Below are positions 16,933 to 26,040 of a stretch of 64,000 bases of DNA, piece after piece. The stretch lies in NCBI RefSeq assembly GCF_000702945.1, contig NZ_JNLE01000003.1:4201501-4265500 (forward strand). The letters run 5' to 3'. Position numbers and translations under genes: made by a program. This DNA is from Clostridium sp. KNHs205. Its GTDB lineage: Bacteria; Bacillota; Clostridia; Lachnospirales; Lachnospiraceae. The stretch's first letter is position 1. Each line of letters opens with the position of its first letter. Under the pieces are notes generated by a model that saw nothing but the letters and a program-made list of their open reading frames with translations, had not been told where the DNA came from and made no database searches.

Positions 16933-19110
16933 TCATAGCTCCTTTTCCAGATAGGTTTTAATATTCTTCTCTTCCAGACGTTTTCTTACATAGACTGATT
17001 CTGCCTCATTGGTATTTGTAAGAAGGATTGCCAGACTTCCGTCTGCCATTGCGCCAATATAATCCGTCTCTCTAAGCAGAGGTTTGATCGTACCGCTAAG
17101 CTCTTTCAGAGGTTTATTTCCGGGATGAACATAGAATTCACATAAATCAGCATAACCCTTCTTGGCAGCATGTCTGTAAATCTCCAGCATTTCGTGGTAA
17201 GCGGATTCCTGTAAAATAGCTGTATCCGGAATAAAACGTCGGTAAGCCAGAGCATCCAGGTAGTCGGCATCCCGTACGACCACAGAATAAACCAATGCTC
17301 CGACAATAGTAAGAAGATTCGCCTGATATAAGGTCATCTGTTCATAGGGAATCTCCCACAGGAATATAACAATTCTCATATTACCCTTTTCATCAAATAA
17401 GGCACTTGCCATCATTGGCAGATTACTGTCTAAAGTACGGTTTATATATACCTGTTTTTCCTTCAGAACATCAAAGATCACATGGTATGTTCCCATGGAA
17501 ACTGATTTTCCCAGAGAACGGGCCTTCTCACTGGAGGCAGTAGCAAGACGGCAATAGGAGGTATTTGAAACCAGGTATATTGATACATTTGGTGTATTCA
17601 TGATTTCTGACAGGGTATCCAAAGCGGCAAACAGCACCTCACCTGTAGCAGCCTTATCAAGTCTTGAGGTTATATCATAGATACGGCCAATACTTTCCGT
17701 ACTGCTGATGATTTTTTCAGCATAATAGTTCTTGATCTTTATATTGCTGGAGTTAATTACGGTGATATCATTCAGCCGCTCTGACAGAAAATCTATCTGC
17801 TCGTTTTTATCGGCTTCCATATCCCGGAACTTGTCCTTTAGATGTCCCACTGTAAGCCCTACAACAAATATTTGCGCAATCCAGATATAAGTATTTATAT
17901 CGATTAATAAGGAAAAGCCAGAGGTTGAATATAACTGCCGGTAACAATAACCTATAACACTGAGCAGCGAAGCTAAAATAGCCTGCTGCCTGCCATGAAT
18001 CACTGCAAATAAAAGTACATAAAGTAAATAGAAATTAATTCCGCCAAAATAATCATTCCCTACAGATTGATTGTTCAGGATAAAAAAAGGTATAAAAAAT
18101 ACCAGGCTTTCTAAGAAAGGAAAAGCTTTTTTTAGTACCCTGAGTACACGATGCCCTAACCCCTTGCCCTGATATTTCTCATCACTATGCAAAAACAAAT
18201 TCTTATGTCTGTTCATGTACATAATAATCTGTGGAATTATGTCCTTATAGCTGTTTCTGATTTCCAGCGGAAACTCTTCAAGAAATCTGCTGTTTGACAG
18301 AATAAGCCTGCTTTTAAGGCCAACTGTCTGATCTACAATATCTATCTGGTTCGACAGCTTTTCCTGTATTAGCCTGGCTACCATATCCTCCGTCACCTCT
18401 TCCAGGGAGGATATATGATAAATAACATGTTTTCTCTCTGGTGCCTTAGCCAGAAGATATAAACCTTCCACTGCATCCTTTACAAACAAAGCTGACAGCC
18501 CTTTCTTGGCATTTACCTGTAAGCGGCCTGAAACCAGAGCTTTAAGACACATCCCTGAATAAATATCCCTGCAGGCTTTACGGTCTGCCGGTATACCATA
18601 CATACCTGCTAATCTGATTACACTTACTTCCATTTGCGTGGTCTGGTTAAAATGCATTGCCAGGTTCTCACCCTGTGATATTGTCATCCCTTTCACACTG
18701 TTGGGTGAAGTTTGTAAATCCTCCTTGATATCAATGATATATTCATCCTCAAAAACTTTTTCTGACGATATATATATGAAATGTCTTGTACCGAGCATTG
18801 CTGCGCTCATCAACAGGTTGCTGAGCCCTGTCACATAGTTTAAGGAGTCATCTACTGCACTCTCGTCTTCCCATTTATAATATGGATCATAGGCACCTGT
18901 AAAAAGAATAACATCCGGACGGCTGCTGTTTATAAGCGTTCTTACGCTGTCACTATCGTATTTAAACACATATTGTTCGAACACATGAGCAGGCTTAATA
19001 AGCTTTTTATTACAGATTAATGTATAAATACGCCAATTTTCTTTATAAAACTTATTTATCAGTTCGTTGGTAAATGAACCGTAACTTCCTACAATTAGGA
19101 TGCTGCTCAT
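16933..19110 (-). CDS. pelD: PelD-like c-di-GMP receptor with N-terminal degenerate SDR domain
   Basis: 725 residues. Residues 1-300: extended-SDR/RmlD-like Rossmann domain (ILIVGSYGSFTNELI, IYISSEKVFEDEY), but the expected YxxxK catalytic pair is replaced (Lys140 and Ile144 in VKGMTISQGE). Residues about 333-430: four membrane helices. Then a short coiled coil, a GAF domain (about 470-600) and a degenerate GGDEF domain to the end. The C-terminus keeps R680-E-T-D683, five residues before ADGSL, which stands where GGDEF should be. This is the I-site geometry PelD uses to bind c-di-GMP. So it should sense c-di-GMP without making it and switch on Pel synthesis. First gene of the operon. The ribosome site AGGAGTG is about 10 bases from the ATG. 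Confidence 0.88.
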   Translation of the reverse strand: MSSILIVGSYGSFTNELINKFYKENWRIYTLICNKKLIKPAHVFEQYVFKYDSDSVRTLINSSRPDVILFTGAYDPYYKWEDESAVDDSLNYVTGLSNLLMSAAMLGTRHFIYISSEKVFEDEYIIDIKEDLQTSPNSVKGMTISQGENLAMHFNQTTQMEVSVIRLAGMYGIPADRKACRDIYSGMCLKALVSGRLQVNAKKGLSALFVKDAVEGLYLLAKAPERKHVIYHISSLEEVTEDMVARLIQEKLSNQIDIVDQTVGLKSRLILSNSRFLEEFPLEIRNSYKDIIPQIIMYMNRHKNLFLHSDEKYQGKGLGHRVLRVLKKAFPFLESLVFFIPFFILNNQSVGNDYFGGINFYLLYVLLFAVIHGRQQAILASLLSVIGYCYRQLYSTSGFSLLIDINTYIWIAQIFVVGLTVGHLKDKFRDMEADKNEQIDFLSERLNDITVINSSNIKIKNYYAEKIISSTESIGRIYDITSRLDKAATGEVLFAALDTLSEIMNTPNVSIYLVSNTSYCRLATASSEKARSLGKSVSMGTYHVIFDVLKEKQVYINRTLDSNLPMMASALFDEKGNMRIVIFLWEIPYEQMTLYQANLLTIVGALVYSVVVRDADYLDALAYRRFIPDTAILQESAYHEMLEIYRHAAKKGYADLCEFYVHPGNKPLKELSGTIKPLLRETDYIGAMADGSLAILLTNTNEAESVYVRKRLEEKNIKTYLEKEL

Positions 19111-19160
19111 ATTAAAATTTCACTCCTGTAAAAGAATACTTCAATTTCATCCTGAACCTA

Positions 19161-19189
19161 ACTATAATATAAATATTCTATGATTTCAA
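19161..19189 (-). promoter_or_regulatory. Predicted sigma-A promoter of the pel operon
   Basis: On the minus strand TTGAAA (19184-19189) and TATAGT (19161-19166) are separated by exactly 17 bp. They lie about 50 bp upstream of the PelD-like start, giving a short leader. The 455-bp region 19111-19565 otherwise holds only AT-rich sequence and the divergent promoter below. I see no riboswitch. Confidence 0.6.
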
Positions 19190-19417
19190 GCCTAATTGAC
19201 TATTTACAAATACAATTTTTCATGATTTTTTAAGTTAAAAGTCTTTACTTATCATTTTATGTCGCATTAACCGGACATATGTTCCTTACCGAAAATATTT
19301 TTCAGGATTTTCCAAGCTTATTAGTTATCTTTTATCCGTAAATTAACATTACCACAAATATATAACATAAATTTACAGCTTCCTTCCAATGAAGTTTATG
19401 GAATTTTTTGTCTTTGG

Positions 19418-19446
19418 TTGACAAATATTATAACTTATTATAAGAT
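19418..19446 (+). promoter_or_regulatory. Predicted promoter of the divergent coiled-coil gene
   Basis: TTGACA (19418-19423) and TAAGAT (19441-19446) with a 17-bp spacer, about 120 bp before the start codon. A second TATAAT (19515-19520) lies closer to the gene but has no recognisable -35 partner. Confidence 0.55.
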
Positions 19447-19565
19447 TATAAAAGTAATCGATGAAGCGAAATAAGAATTTAATTTATAAATATATCAATA
19501 TAACTGATTGATGTTATAATTGTAACCCAATTAAACCAATCTAATTTAGCGGAGGGATAATTGTT

Positions 19566-20633
19566 ATGAAAAAAAGCTTATTTGGTTATAGCATATCTGA
19601 GGTTGATGTTATGTTAAATACTCTTCGTGAAGAAAACGAAAGCTTGAACGGAACTATCACAACACTAAAAACTCAGGTTAAGAATAATGAGACCAATGGA
19701 GCAAAAGCAAATCTCCTAGAAGCTGATTTAAAGAAGCTTGAAGAAAAGCTCAAACAGCTAAATGAGGAAAAGGACGAGCTTATTTCCCAAACAGCTTCAC
19801 TTTCACAGGAAGTAACGGATTATACTCAGATAAATTCCGAATTAAAAGAACAAATCAATCTCTTACAACAGCAGAATGATACCTTAAATGCACAGTTATC
19901 TGAACTACAGCTGCAAAATGCAGCCGCAGCTGAAGCAAACAGTAAAGTGGATTATTCCTTTATGGAAAGTTTACAGTCACAGTTAGATACTGAGAAAGAA
20001 AATAAAGCTTTGCTGGAAAGAGCTCTTGCCGATAAATCCTATGAATTGATTGCCGCATCCGAAGAACTGGATAAAGCCAGGATAGAAATCGATCAGCTGA
20101 AGGAGGAACTTGTTGTCTCAGCTGCCTCCCATGAGGAGCAGGCTGCAGCAGATACCTTAGAATCCAATGAGAACAATCTGAAGCACTCTACTGCCGTTAC
20201 CTTGCAGGCTTATAAGGATATGACAAGAATGCGAAAAGAAGTTATGGATTATATGCACACTCAGATGAGAGAATTTTATAAGCTGGTCAATGAAAACAGT
20301 GTCAGAATGAATGAACTTATGGAACAGCGTCAGAATGAGTACAGCAAAATGGTTCGTGAATTCTTTAAGAATGCTACGGAGTTCCATGCAAATCTATCGG
20401 ATAATGAAGATATCTACAGTAAAATGACCGAATATAACTTTAACCTTGATAAGCTCTCCAATAGCATGAATGAGATCATGAATCAATTTGTGGAGGGGTC
20501 CGGTGCCTATCTGAATGAAGCGGAGGCAGAGCTTCCTAATCGCTCAGCAACTGCTGCTCCTGAAGTAACTCTCTTAAACAATAAAGAAGTAAAGCCCTTT
20601 GTCTTTAAGGAGATTCGCAGAGTAAATCCATAA
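19566..20633 (+). CDS. Coiled-coil protein with DivIVA-like N-terminus
   Basis: 355 residues, transcribed away from the pel operon. The N-terminus KKSLFGYSISEVDVMLNTL resembles the membrane-binding/dimerisation start of DivIVA/GpsB proteins (an FGY...EVD..L pattern). Residues 20-200 are an almost continuous coiled coil rich in Glu, Gln, Leu and Asn, and residues 205-320 form a second helical region rich in Met and Asn. The tail is disordered. There is no signal peptide or membrane helix. Such proteins mark cell poles or septa or act as cytoskeletal scaffolds. Ribosome site GGAGGG is about 8 bases before the ATG. Sharing the pel control region hints at a link, but this is not proven. The family match is partial. 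Confidence 0.65.
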   Translation: MKKSLFGYSISEVDVMLNTLREENESLNGTITTLKTQVKNNETNGAKANLLEADLKKLEEKLKQLNEEKDELISQTASLSQEVTDYTQINSELKEQINLLQQQNDTLNAQLSELQLQNAAAAEANSKVDYSFMESLQSQLDTEKENKALLERALADKSYELIAASEELDKARIEIDQLKEELVVSAASHEEQAAADTLESNENNLKHSTAVTLQAYKDMTRMRKEVMDYMHTQMREFYKLVNENSVRMNELMEQRQNEYSKMVREFFKNATEFHANLSDNEDIYSKMTEYNFNLDKLSNSMNEIMNQFVEGSGAYLNEAEAELPNRSATAAPEVTLLNNKEVKPFVFKEIRRVNP

Positions 20634-20704
20634 TTACTCGTGATTGCTGCAATGCATCTTCATCACTTGACATGCAATAGCATTTCTTAAGCTGCAAACT
20701 ATAT

Positions 20705-20756
20705 AAAAGTGCTGTTTCCAGACTGGTATTAATAGTTTGGAAACAGCACTTTTCTT
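20705..20756. terminator. Bidirectional intrinsic terminator
   Basis: A perfect stem AAAAGTGCTGTTTCCA / TGGAAACAGCACTTTT with a 17-nt loop, A-rich on the left and TTTTCTTTT on the right, lies between two convergent genes (the coiled-coil gene and sigK). It can end both transcripts. Confidence 0.85.
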
Positions 20757-20769
20757 TTATGTTAATTCA

Positions 20770-21411
20770 TCAATATGGATCCCGGTATTCTTTATCAAAA
20801 TATTCTCTTAATTTCTTTAATGCCTTTTTCTCTATTCTTGAGACATAAGACCTGGAAATACCTATTTTACTGGCTATCTCCCTTTGTGTAATCTCTTCCT
20901 GTGAATTCAATCCGTACCGCATCTCAATAATCTGCCGCTCTCTTTTATTCAGTACCTTATTTACCAATTCATACAGACGCTTAACATTACCCTGTAATTC
21001 TATATCTTCGATAATGTCTGATTCAGAGCTCTCAATAATATCCAGCAGATTGATTTCATGCCCTTCCTTATCGGAACCTATAGGTTCATACAGATAAACT
21101 TCTTTCGCCTGTCGTTTACCGCTTCTTAACATCATCAGCAACTCATTATCTATACACCTTGAAGCATAGGTGGCAAGCCGTATTCCTTTATCCGGGTCAA
21201 AGGTATCGATTGCTTTTATTAAACCAATTGTGCCAATGGATATTAAATCATCTATTTCTCTATCCGCCGAATTGTATTTCTTTACAATATGTGCTACCAG
21301 GCGGAGATTACGTTCAATCAGGATATCCCTTGCTTCCTTGCTGCCTTCCATACAACGGCATAGGATTTCCGTTTCTTCCTTGGCGCTTAGTGGCTTTGGA
21401 AAAGATTTCAC
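20770..21411 (-). CDS. sigK: RNA polymerase sporulation sigma factor SigK
   Basis: 213 residues with region 2 (RNLRLVAHIVKKYNSADREI, DDLISIGTIGLIKAIDTFD, GIRLATYASRCIDNELLM) and a region 4 helix-turn-helix (ITQREIASKIGISRSYVSRI). The SigE/SigK family match is strong. The start FPKPLSAKEE and the YLYEPIGSDKEGHEINLLDI linker fit SigK best. SigK drives late mother-cell sporulation genes. The gene is continuous and not split by a skin-like element. It lacks the long pro-sequence of Bacillus SigK; about ten residues precede FPKPLS-type sequence in typical forms. The start is GTG, after GAGGTG. It indicates a spore-forming host. Confidence 0.88.
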   Translation of the reverse strand: MKSFPKPLSAKEETEILCRCMEGSKEARDILIERNLRLVAHIVKKYNSADREIDDLISIGTIGLIKAIDTFDPDKGIRLATYASRCIDNELLMMLRSGKRQAKEVYLYEPIGSDKEGHEINLLDIIESSESDIIEDIELQGNVKRLYELVNKVLNKRERQIIEMRYGLNSQEEITQREIASKIGISRSYVSRIEKKALKKLREYFDKEYRDPY

Positions 21412-21539
21412 TGCAAAAGCACCTCAATAATAGGGGTTTATAATTAATCTATGCCTCTTACTGTTATTAAGTGCCTTTCCTAAAAAAGAAATAAATTATA
21501 TTTTATAGAAATTTATCATTTGCCTGTACTTTTTTCATT

Positions 21540-22460
21540 TCACCTTCTATTTCCATTCAGCCTGCCATCCTTCTCAAAATGAAAATATTCACTATTTTTA
21601 TATTCTTTTGGTGAGATTCCTACTACCTTTTTAAATATTCTTGAAAAATAATACTGGTCCTTGTAGCCTAATTTAAGCGCTACTTCATAGATGTAAGTAT
21701 CTGTGGCACGGAGCAGTTTGCAGGCTTCTTTCATCTTAAGCTGAATATAAAAGTCCATTGGCGAATGGCTGGTATGTTTATTAAATATAGCATTCAGATA
21801 ACTCTTTGAAAGATTAAACTCTTCCACTATCTGCTCCAGGGATAATTCTTCATTCATATGCTGGTACATATACTTAATAACGTCGGTTACATGTCTGTTC
21901 TGGTCCAGGGCCGTATGCTGTTTTTCCCGGTTATATGCCTCAGCCAGTATTAAGGATAGTACTTGTGAAATATATATAAAATTACCAAGTGTATAATTTC
22001 CGTCCAATACACGGAACAATAGTTCAAACAGAAACAGCATACGATTACCGGCATGATTGGAGCCAAACTTTATTGTAAGACATTCCTCCAGAGGGTAATA
22101 GGTGATATCCTCACCCTTAAAATGCACCCAAAGAATACTCCAGGGCTTTTCAGAACAAGCATAATATTTATGTCCTTTGAGTCTTGGAATACAAAATGCC
22201 TCATTATCTTTAAGACTATATTTTTTTCCCTCTATTTCTATTATTCCGCTGCCTTCCATACAGTACATAAAAATGTACTCTTCTATTCCATCCTTCCTTT
22301 CCCGGTAATGATGTTCTGCCTGCGGAAAATAACCTACATCCGTTAAGTATAGTCTTCTAATCTGAGGATGCTCCGTATAATCTTTAAAGGCTTCTGTAGG
22401 AATCACGATCATTCGCTCTCCTTTGAAGCCATCTTTCTTTTTATCGTCAAATATGCTCAT
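21540..22460 (-). CDS. AraC-family regulator with cupin sensor
   Basis: 306 residues. The N-terminal half is an AraC-type cupin (EYIFMYCMEGSGIIEIEGKK, EAFCIPRLKGHKYYACSEKP). The C-terminal 100 residues carry two helix-turn-helix units (LSLEQIVEEFNLSKSYLNAI and YIYEVALKLGYKDQYYFSRI, followed by KKVVGISPKEYK). Cupin AraC proteins usually sense sugars and activate nearby genes. It is divergent from the DUF5107/TPR gene across 134 bp, so that gene is the likely target. The ribosome site is weak. Confidence 0.9.
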   Translation of the reverse strand: MSIFDDKKKDGFKGERMIVIPTEAFKDYTEHPQIRRLYLTDVGYFPQAEHHYRERKDGIEEYIFMYCMEGSGIIEIEGKKYSLKDNEAFCIPRLKGHKYYACSEKPWSILWVHFKGEDITYYPLEECLTIKFGSNHAGNRMLFLFELLFRVLDGNYTLGNFIYISQVLSLILAEAYNREKQHTALDQNRHVTDVIKYMYQHMNEELSLEQIVEEFNLSKSYLNAIFNKHTSHSPMDFYIQLKMKEACKLLRATDTYIYEVALKLGYKDQYYFSRIFKKVVGISPKEYKNSEYFHFEKDGRLNGNRR

Positions 22461-22594
22461 ACCGTAACCATATCATATTGGTGGAATATTGTCCATCTTT
22501 TGTTACGATATGTCATTTAAAGAGTATCCTATTTAAGGTAGAATCAAAACAGGCTTAATTACAAACCCTTATGATAACAGGAAGGAGTATTCTT

Positions 22595-25500
22595 ATGTAT
22601 TCAGAAAATAAAGTTAAGATATGGGAAGAGGTTATTATTATACCTACTTATAAAGTACATCCCCCAGAAAAAAGTCCTCTATTCTTAGAGCGGAGGGCTT
22701 ACCAGGGAAGTACCGGCAAAGTGTATCCTCTGCCTGTTACAGAAAAGATATCAGATGTAAAGGAAGAGGTAACCTACAATGCTGTATTTCTTGAAAATGA
22801 GTATTTAAAAATTATGATTCTGCCGGAACTAGGAGGCAGAATCCACCGTGCTTATGACAAAACCAACGGATATGATTTTGTCTATTACAATCACGTGATC
22901 AAGCCGGCACTGGTTGGTCTTACCGGACCCTGGATTTCCGGCGGTATTGAATTTAACTGGCCGCAGCACCACAGACCCTCTACTTATTCACCGGTAGACT
23001 ATTCCCTTTGTGAGAGCCAGGACGGTTCTTCTACGGTTTTTATCAGCGAAATCGATAAAATGTATGGTACCAAGGGTATGGCAGCCATTACACTTTATCC
23101 AGAGAAAGCATACATCGAAATAAAAGGACAGCTCTATAATCCTACAGATCTGCCGCAGACCTTTCTTTGGTGGGCTAATCCTGCCGTGCCTGTTAATGAC
23201 GATACCTACTCCGTATTCCCTCCCGATGTTAATGCGGTAATGGATCATGGAAAACGTGCAGTATCAACCTTCCCTATTGCAACAGGTGAATATTACAAAT
23301 GTGACTATTCTGCCGGCGTGGATATTTCACGTTATAAAAATGTTAAAGTACCTACTTCCTATATGGCTGCCCATTCTGACTATGACTTTATCGGTAATTA
23401 TGATGAGAAAAGAGAAGCCGGCCTGCTTCATGTAGCAGATCATCATTTTTCTCCCGGTAAGAAGCAATGGACCTGGGGAAATGGTGATTTCGGAAGAACC
23501 TGGGATAACAATCTCACCGATAATGACGGACCTTATATCGAATTGATGACTGGCGTATTTACAGACAACCAGCCTGATTTTACCTGGTTGAAACCTCACG
23601 AAGAGAAAACCTTTGTCCAGTATTTTATGCCCTATAAGGGTGTAGGCAGGGTTGGTAATGCAACCAAAGATGCTGCTGTAAGCCTGGAGCAAGACCAGGA
23701 GGGTATGGCAATCTTAAAAGTATATGCTACCGGTATTTACAATCAGTCCTCTGTTAAGGTGACTGCCGGTGACCAGGTATTATCAGAAACCACGGTCAGT
23801 CTTTCACCCGAAAAATGTCTTACAGTAGTATTTAAAGCACCTGAAAAGCTCACGGACTGCAATATAACTGTCAGCTGCAATAATAAGACCCTTGTAAGCT
23901 ATTCGGTGTATGAAAAAGAGTTAAAACCTATTCCGGAAGCAGCCGAGCCCATGAAAGCTCCCGCTGACATGAAATCTCTTGAAGAGTTATATCTGGCTGC
24001 TTCTCATCTGGAACAATACCGCCATACCACTTATGACCCTGCCGATTATTACCTGGAAGGATTAAGACGGGATGCTACAGATATCCGATTAAATAACGGA
24101 TATGGCCTTCTCTTATATAAACAGGGCTTTTATAAAGAAAGTATCCCTTATTTTGAAGCAGCCATCAGGAAACAGACCTGGAAGAATCCTAATCCCTATT
24201 CCGGAGAGTGCTACTTCAACCTGGGTCTTGCCCTTGCTGCAGCAGATAAAGAAGAACTGGCCTACGATGCCTTTTATAAATCCACCTGGAGTGCTGAAAC
24301 CATGAGTGCAGGTTTCTACTGGCTTTCCTGCCTGTCTGCCAGAAAAGCCCGTTATGAAGAAGCCCTGGAATTTGCAGAAAAATCCATGCTGCACAACTGG
24401 CATAATATGAAAAGCAGAAATCTGAAAGCTGCATTGCTCCGTAAGCTCTCCAGAGATAATGAAATGTTCCTGGGAGAAAGCCTTATAATAGATCCCTTAT
24501 ATATGGGTTGTATTTATGAAAAAGCCCTGCAGGATAACTCTCTCACTTTATTTATAGAGAGAATGCGCCAGGAAGCGCACAATTACCTTACCCTGTCCCT
24601 TGATTACCTCAAAGCAGGTCTCTATGAAGATGCGGTAAACATATTATCCTTATGCAAAGACAATAATCCTCTTTTATACTATTATCAAGGTTATGCCAAA
24701 GAGAAACTGGGCTTAACGAAAGAAGCTGCTGCCTTATATGAAAAAGCGGAAGGCTTTCCCGGAGATTACTGTTTCCCTAACCGGATTGAAGAAATTAAAA
24801 TTTTAGAACATGGAATCAAATTACTAAAAATAGCTCCTATGGCACATTTTTACCTGGGAAATCTTCTTTATGATAAAAAACAGTATGAACAGGCTGTTTA
24901 TCACTGGGAAACTGCTGTCACTCAAAAAGAATCTCTGTCCATGGCATACCGAAACCTGGCTATTGCTTACTTTAACAAAGAAAATGATAACCAAAAGGCC
25001 TTGAAAGCCATGAATAAAGCACTTAGCCTTGATAGTAAATATCCGAGATTTCTTCTGGAATTTGATCAATTGTCAGCTAAGACAAATATACCGGTAAAGG
25101 AACGTCTGAAAATGCTGGAATCAGAGCTTTCCGTGACAAAATCCCGTGATGATCTATACCTGCGTTATATCACACTTCTTAATTGTACCGGACGATATGA
25201 GGAGGCTATTAAAGCACTGACTTCCCATCGTTTCCATCCCTGGGAAGGCGGGGAAGGAAAGGTTAGTTCCCAATACCGATATGCTTTGATTCAATCTGCT
25301 GTCAATTTAATAAATTCAAATAAGCCGGAAGAAGCATTGCCTTTGTTAACCGCTTCTCTTGAATATCCTGAGAACCTGGGAGAAGGTAAACTACCCAATG
25401 TACCGGACAATGAAGCTCATTATTATTTAGGTGTTTCATATCGTAAACTGGGCAGGGAGGAAGAGGCAAAGAAATATTTCGAGCTTGCAGCAACAGGTCC

Positions 25501-25864
25501 AACAGAACCGGGAAGTGTACTGTACTATAACGATCAGCCATCTGATTTTATTTTCTACCAGGGTCTGGCAAATAAAGCTCTTGGAAGAGAAAATGCTGCC
25601 TTAAAAGCGTATCACCAGTTAATAATCTATGGTGAGAAACACTTATTTGATAAAGTGTCCTATGATTTCTTTGCAGTGTCACTGCCGGAAATCGAAGTAT
25701 TTCAGGATAATATACAATTACGAAACATACAGTACTGCAATTATCTGCGTGCTTTAGGTAATATAGGACTTGGTAATAAGGCGGAAGCAGCACTTCTGTT
25801 ACAGGATATCCTGTTAAAACAAGATGATTATCAGGGAGCTATTTGTCATGGCACTTTAGTATAA
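22595..25864 (+). CDS. DUF5107 / tetratricopeptide-repeat protein, probably sugar-related
   Basis: About 1089 residues. Residues 25-330 match DUF5107, a galactose-mutarotase-like beta domain (LPELGGRIHRAYDKTNGYDF, PWISGGIEFNWPQHHRPSTY). The rest is a beta linker and a long array of TPR-like helical repeats (for example YFNLGLALAAADKEELAYDA, AHYYLGVSYRKLGREEEAKK). No signal peptide, so cytoplasmic. The fold and the conserved His/Trp/Glu residues suggest carbohydrate binding or turnover, but the reaction is not known to me. I chose ATG at 22595 because GGAAGGAG precedes it at 7 bases. An in-frame ATG 24 bp upstream has no such site. The divergent AraC gene probably controls it. Confidence 0.85.
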   Translation: MYSENKVKIWEEVIIIPTYKVHPPEKSPLFLERRAYQGSTGKVYPLPVTEKISDVKEEVTYNAVFLENEYLKIMILPELGGRIHRAYDKTNGYDFVYYNHVIKPALVGLTGPWISGGIEFNWPQHHRPSTYSPVDYSLCESQDGSSTVFISEIDKMYGTKGMAAITLYPEKAYIEIKGQLYNPTDLPQTFLWWANPAVPVNDDTYSVFPPDVNAVMDHGKRAVSTFPIATGEYYKCDYSAGVDISRYKNVKVPTSYMAAHSDYDFIGNYDEKREAGLLHVADHHFSPGKKQWTWGNGDFGRTWDNNLTDNDGPYIELMTGVFTDNQPDFTWLKPHEEKTFVQYFMPYKGVGRVGNATKDAAVSLEQDQEGMAILKVYATGIYNQSSVKVTAGDQVLSETTVSLSPEKCLTVVFKAPEKLTDCNITVSCNNKTLVSYSVYEKELKPIPEAAEPMKAPADMKSLEELYLAASHLEQYRHTTYDPADYYLEGLRRDATDIRLNNGYGLLLYKQGFYKESIPYFEAAIRKQTWKNPNPYSGECYFNLGLALAAADKEELAYDAFYKSTWSAETMSAGFYWLSCLSARKARYEEALEFAEKSMLHNWHNMKSRNLKAALLRKLSRDNEMFLGESLIIDPLYMGCIYEKALQDNSLTLFIERMRQEAHNYLTLSLDYLKAGLYEDAVNILSLCKDNNPLLYYYQGYAKEKLGLTKEAAALYEKAEGFPGDYCFPNRIEEIKILEHGIKLLKIAPMAHFYLGNLLYDKKQYEQAVYHWETAVTQKESLSMAYRNLAIAYFNKENDNQKALKAMNKALSLDSKYPRFLLEFDQLSAKTNIPVKERLKMLESELSVTKSRDDLYLRYITLLNCTGRYEEAIKALTSHRFHPWEGGEGKVSSQYRYALIQSAVNLINSNKPEEALPLLTASLEYPENLGEGKLPNVPDNEAHYYLGVSYRKLGREEEAKKYFELAATGPTEPGSVLYYNDQPSDFIFYQGLANKALGRENAALKAYHQLIIYGEKHLFDKVSYDFFAVSLPEIEVFQDNIQLRNIQYCNYLRALGNIGLGNKAEAALLLQDILLKQDDYQGAICHGTLV

Positions 25865-25882
25865 CAAATTAGTATAACTAAA

Positions 25883-26000
25883 ATTGTCAGGCTTTCTTTC
25901 ATACGACGATTTAAGAAAAATATCTGTCTTCTGCCATAAATTTCTCATTTATTATGGAACACAGTTCATCTTATAGTCATAACCTTGAAAGCCTGACAAT
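25883..26000. repeat. Long-spaced inverted repeat between convergent genes
   Basis: ATTGTCAGGCTTTC (25883-25896) is perfectly inverted at 25987-26000 (GAAAGCCTGACAAT), with 90 bp between. The inner part has its own weaker hairpin (CCATAA ... TTATGG). It occupies nearly the whole gap between the DUF5107 gene and the convergent chemoreceptor gene. It may be a structured bidirectional terminator, with AAAAA following on the plus strand. Confidence 0.6.
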
Positions 26001-26040
26001 AAAAAGTCAGTTATAGTTCTTAATTAATTTAGCGAACTCT

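Noticed and set aside
19111..19565. c-di-GMP riboswitch ahead of the pel operon
   Set aside because: The region was read on both strands for the conserved GEMM-type core and none was found; control is more likely through the PelD-like protein.
20770..21411. sigK split by a skin-type element
   Set aside because: The open frame is continuous with regions 2 to 4 in order, so no interruption exists.
25883..26000. Invertible promoter segment
   Set aside because: The inverted arms are real, but no recombinase gene is near and the enclosed 90 bp lies between convergent gene ends, where a promoter would serve neither gene.
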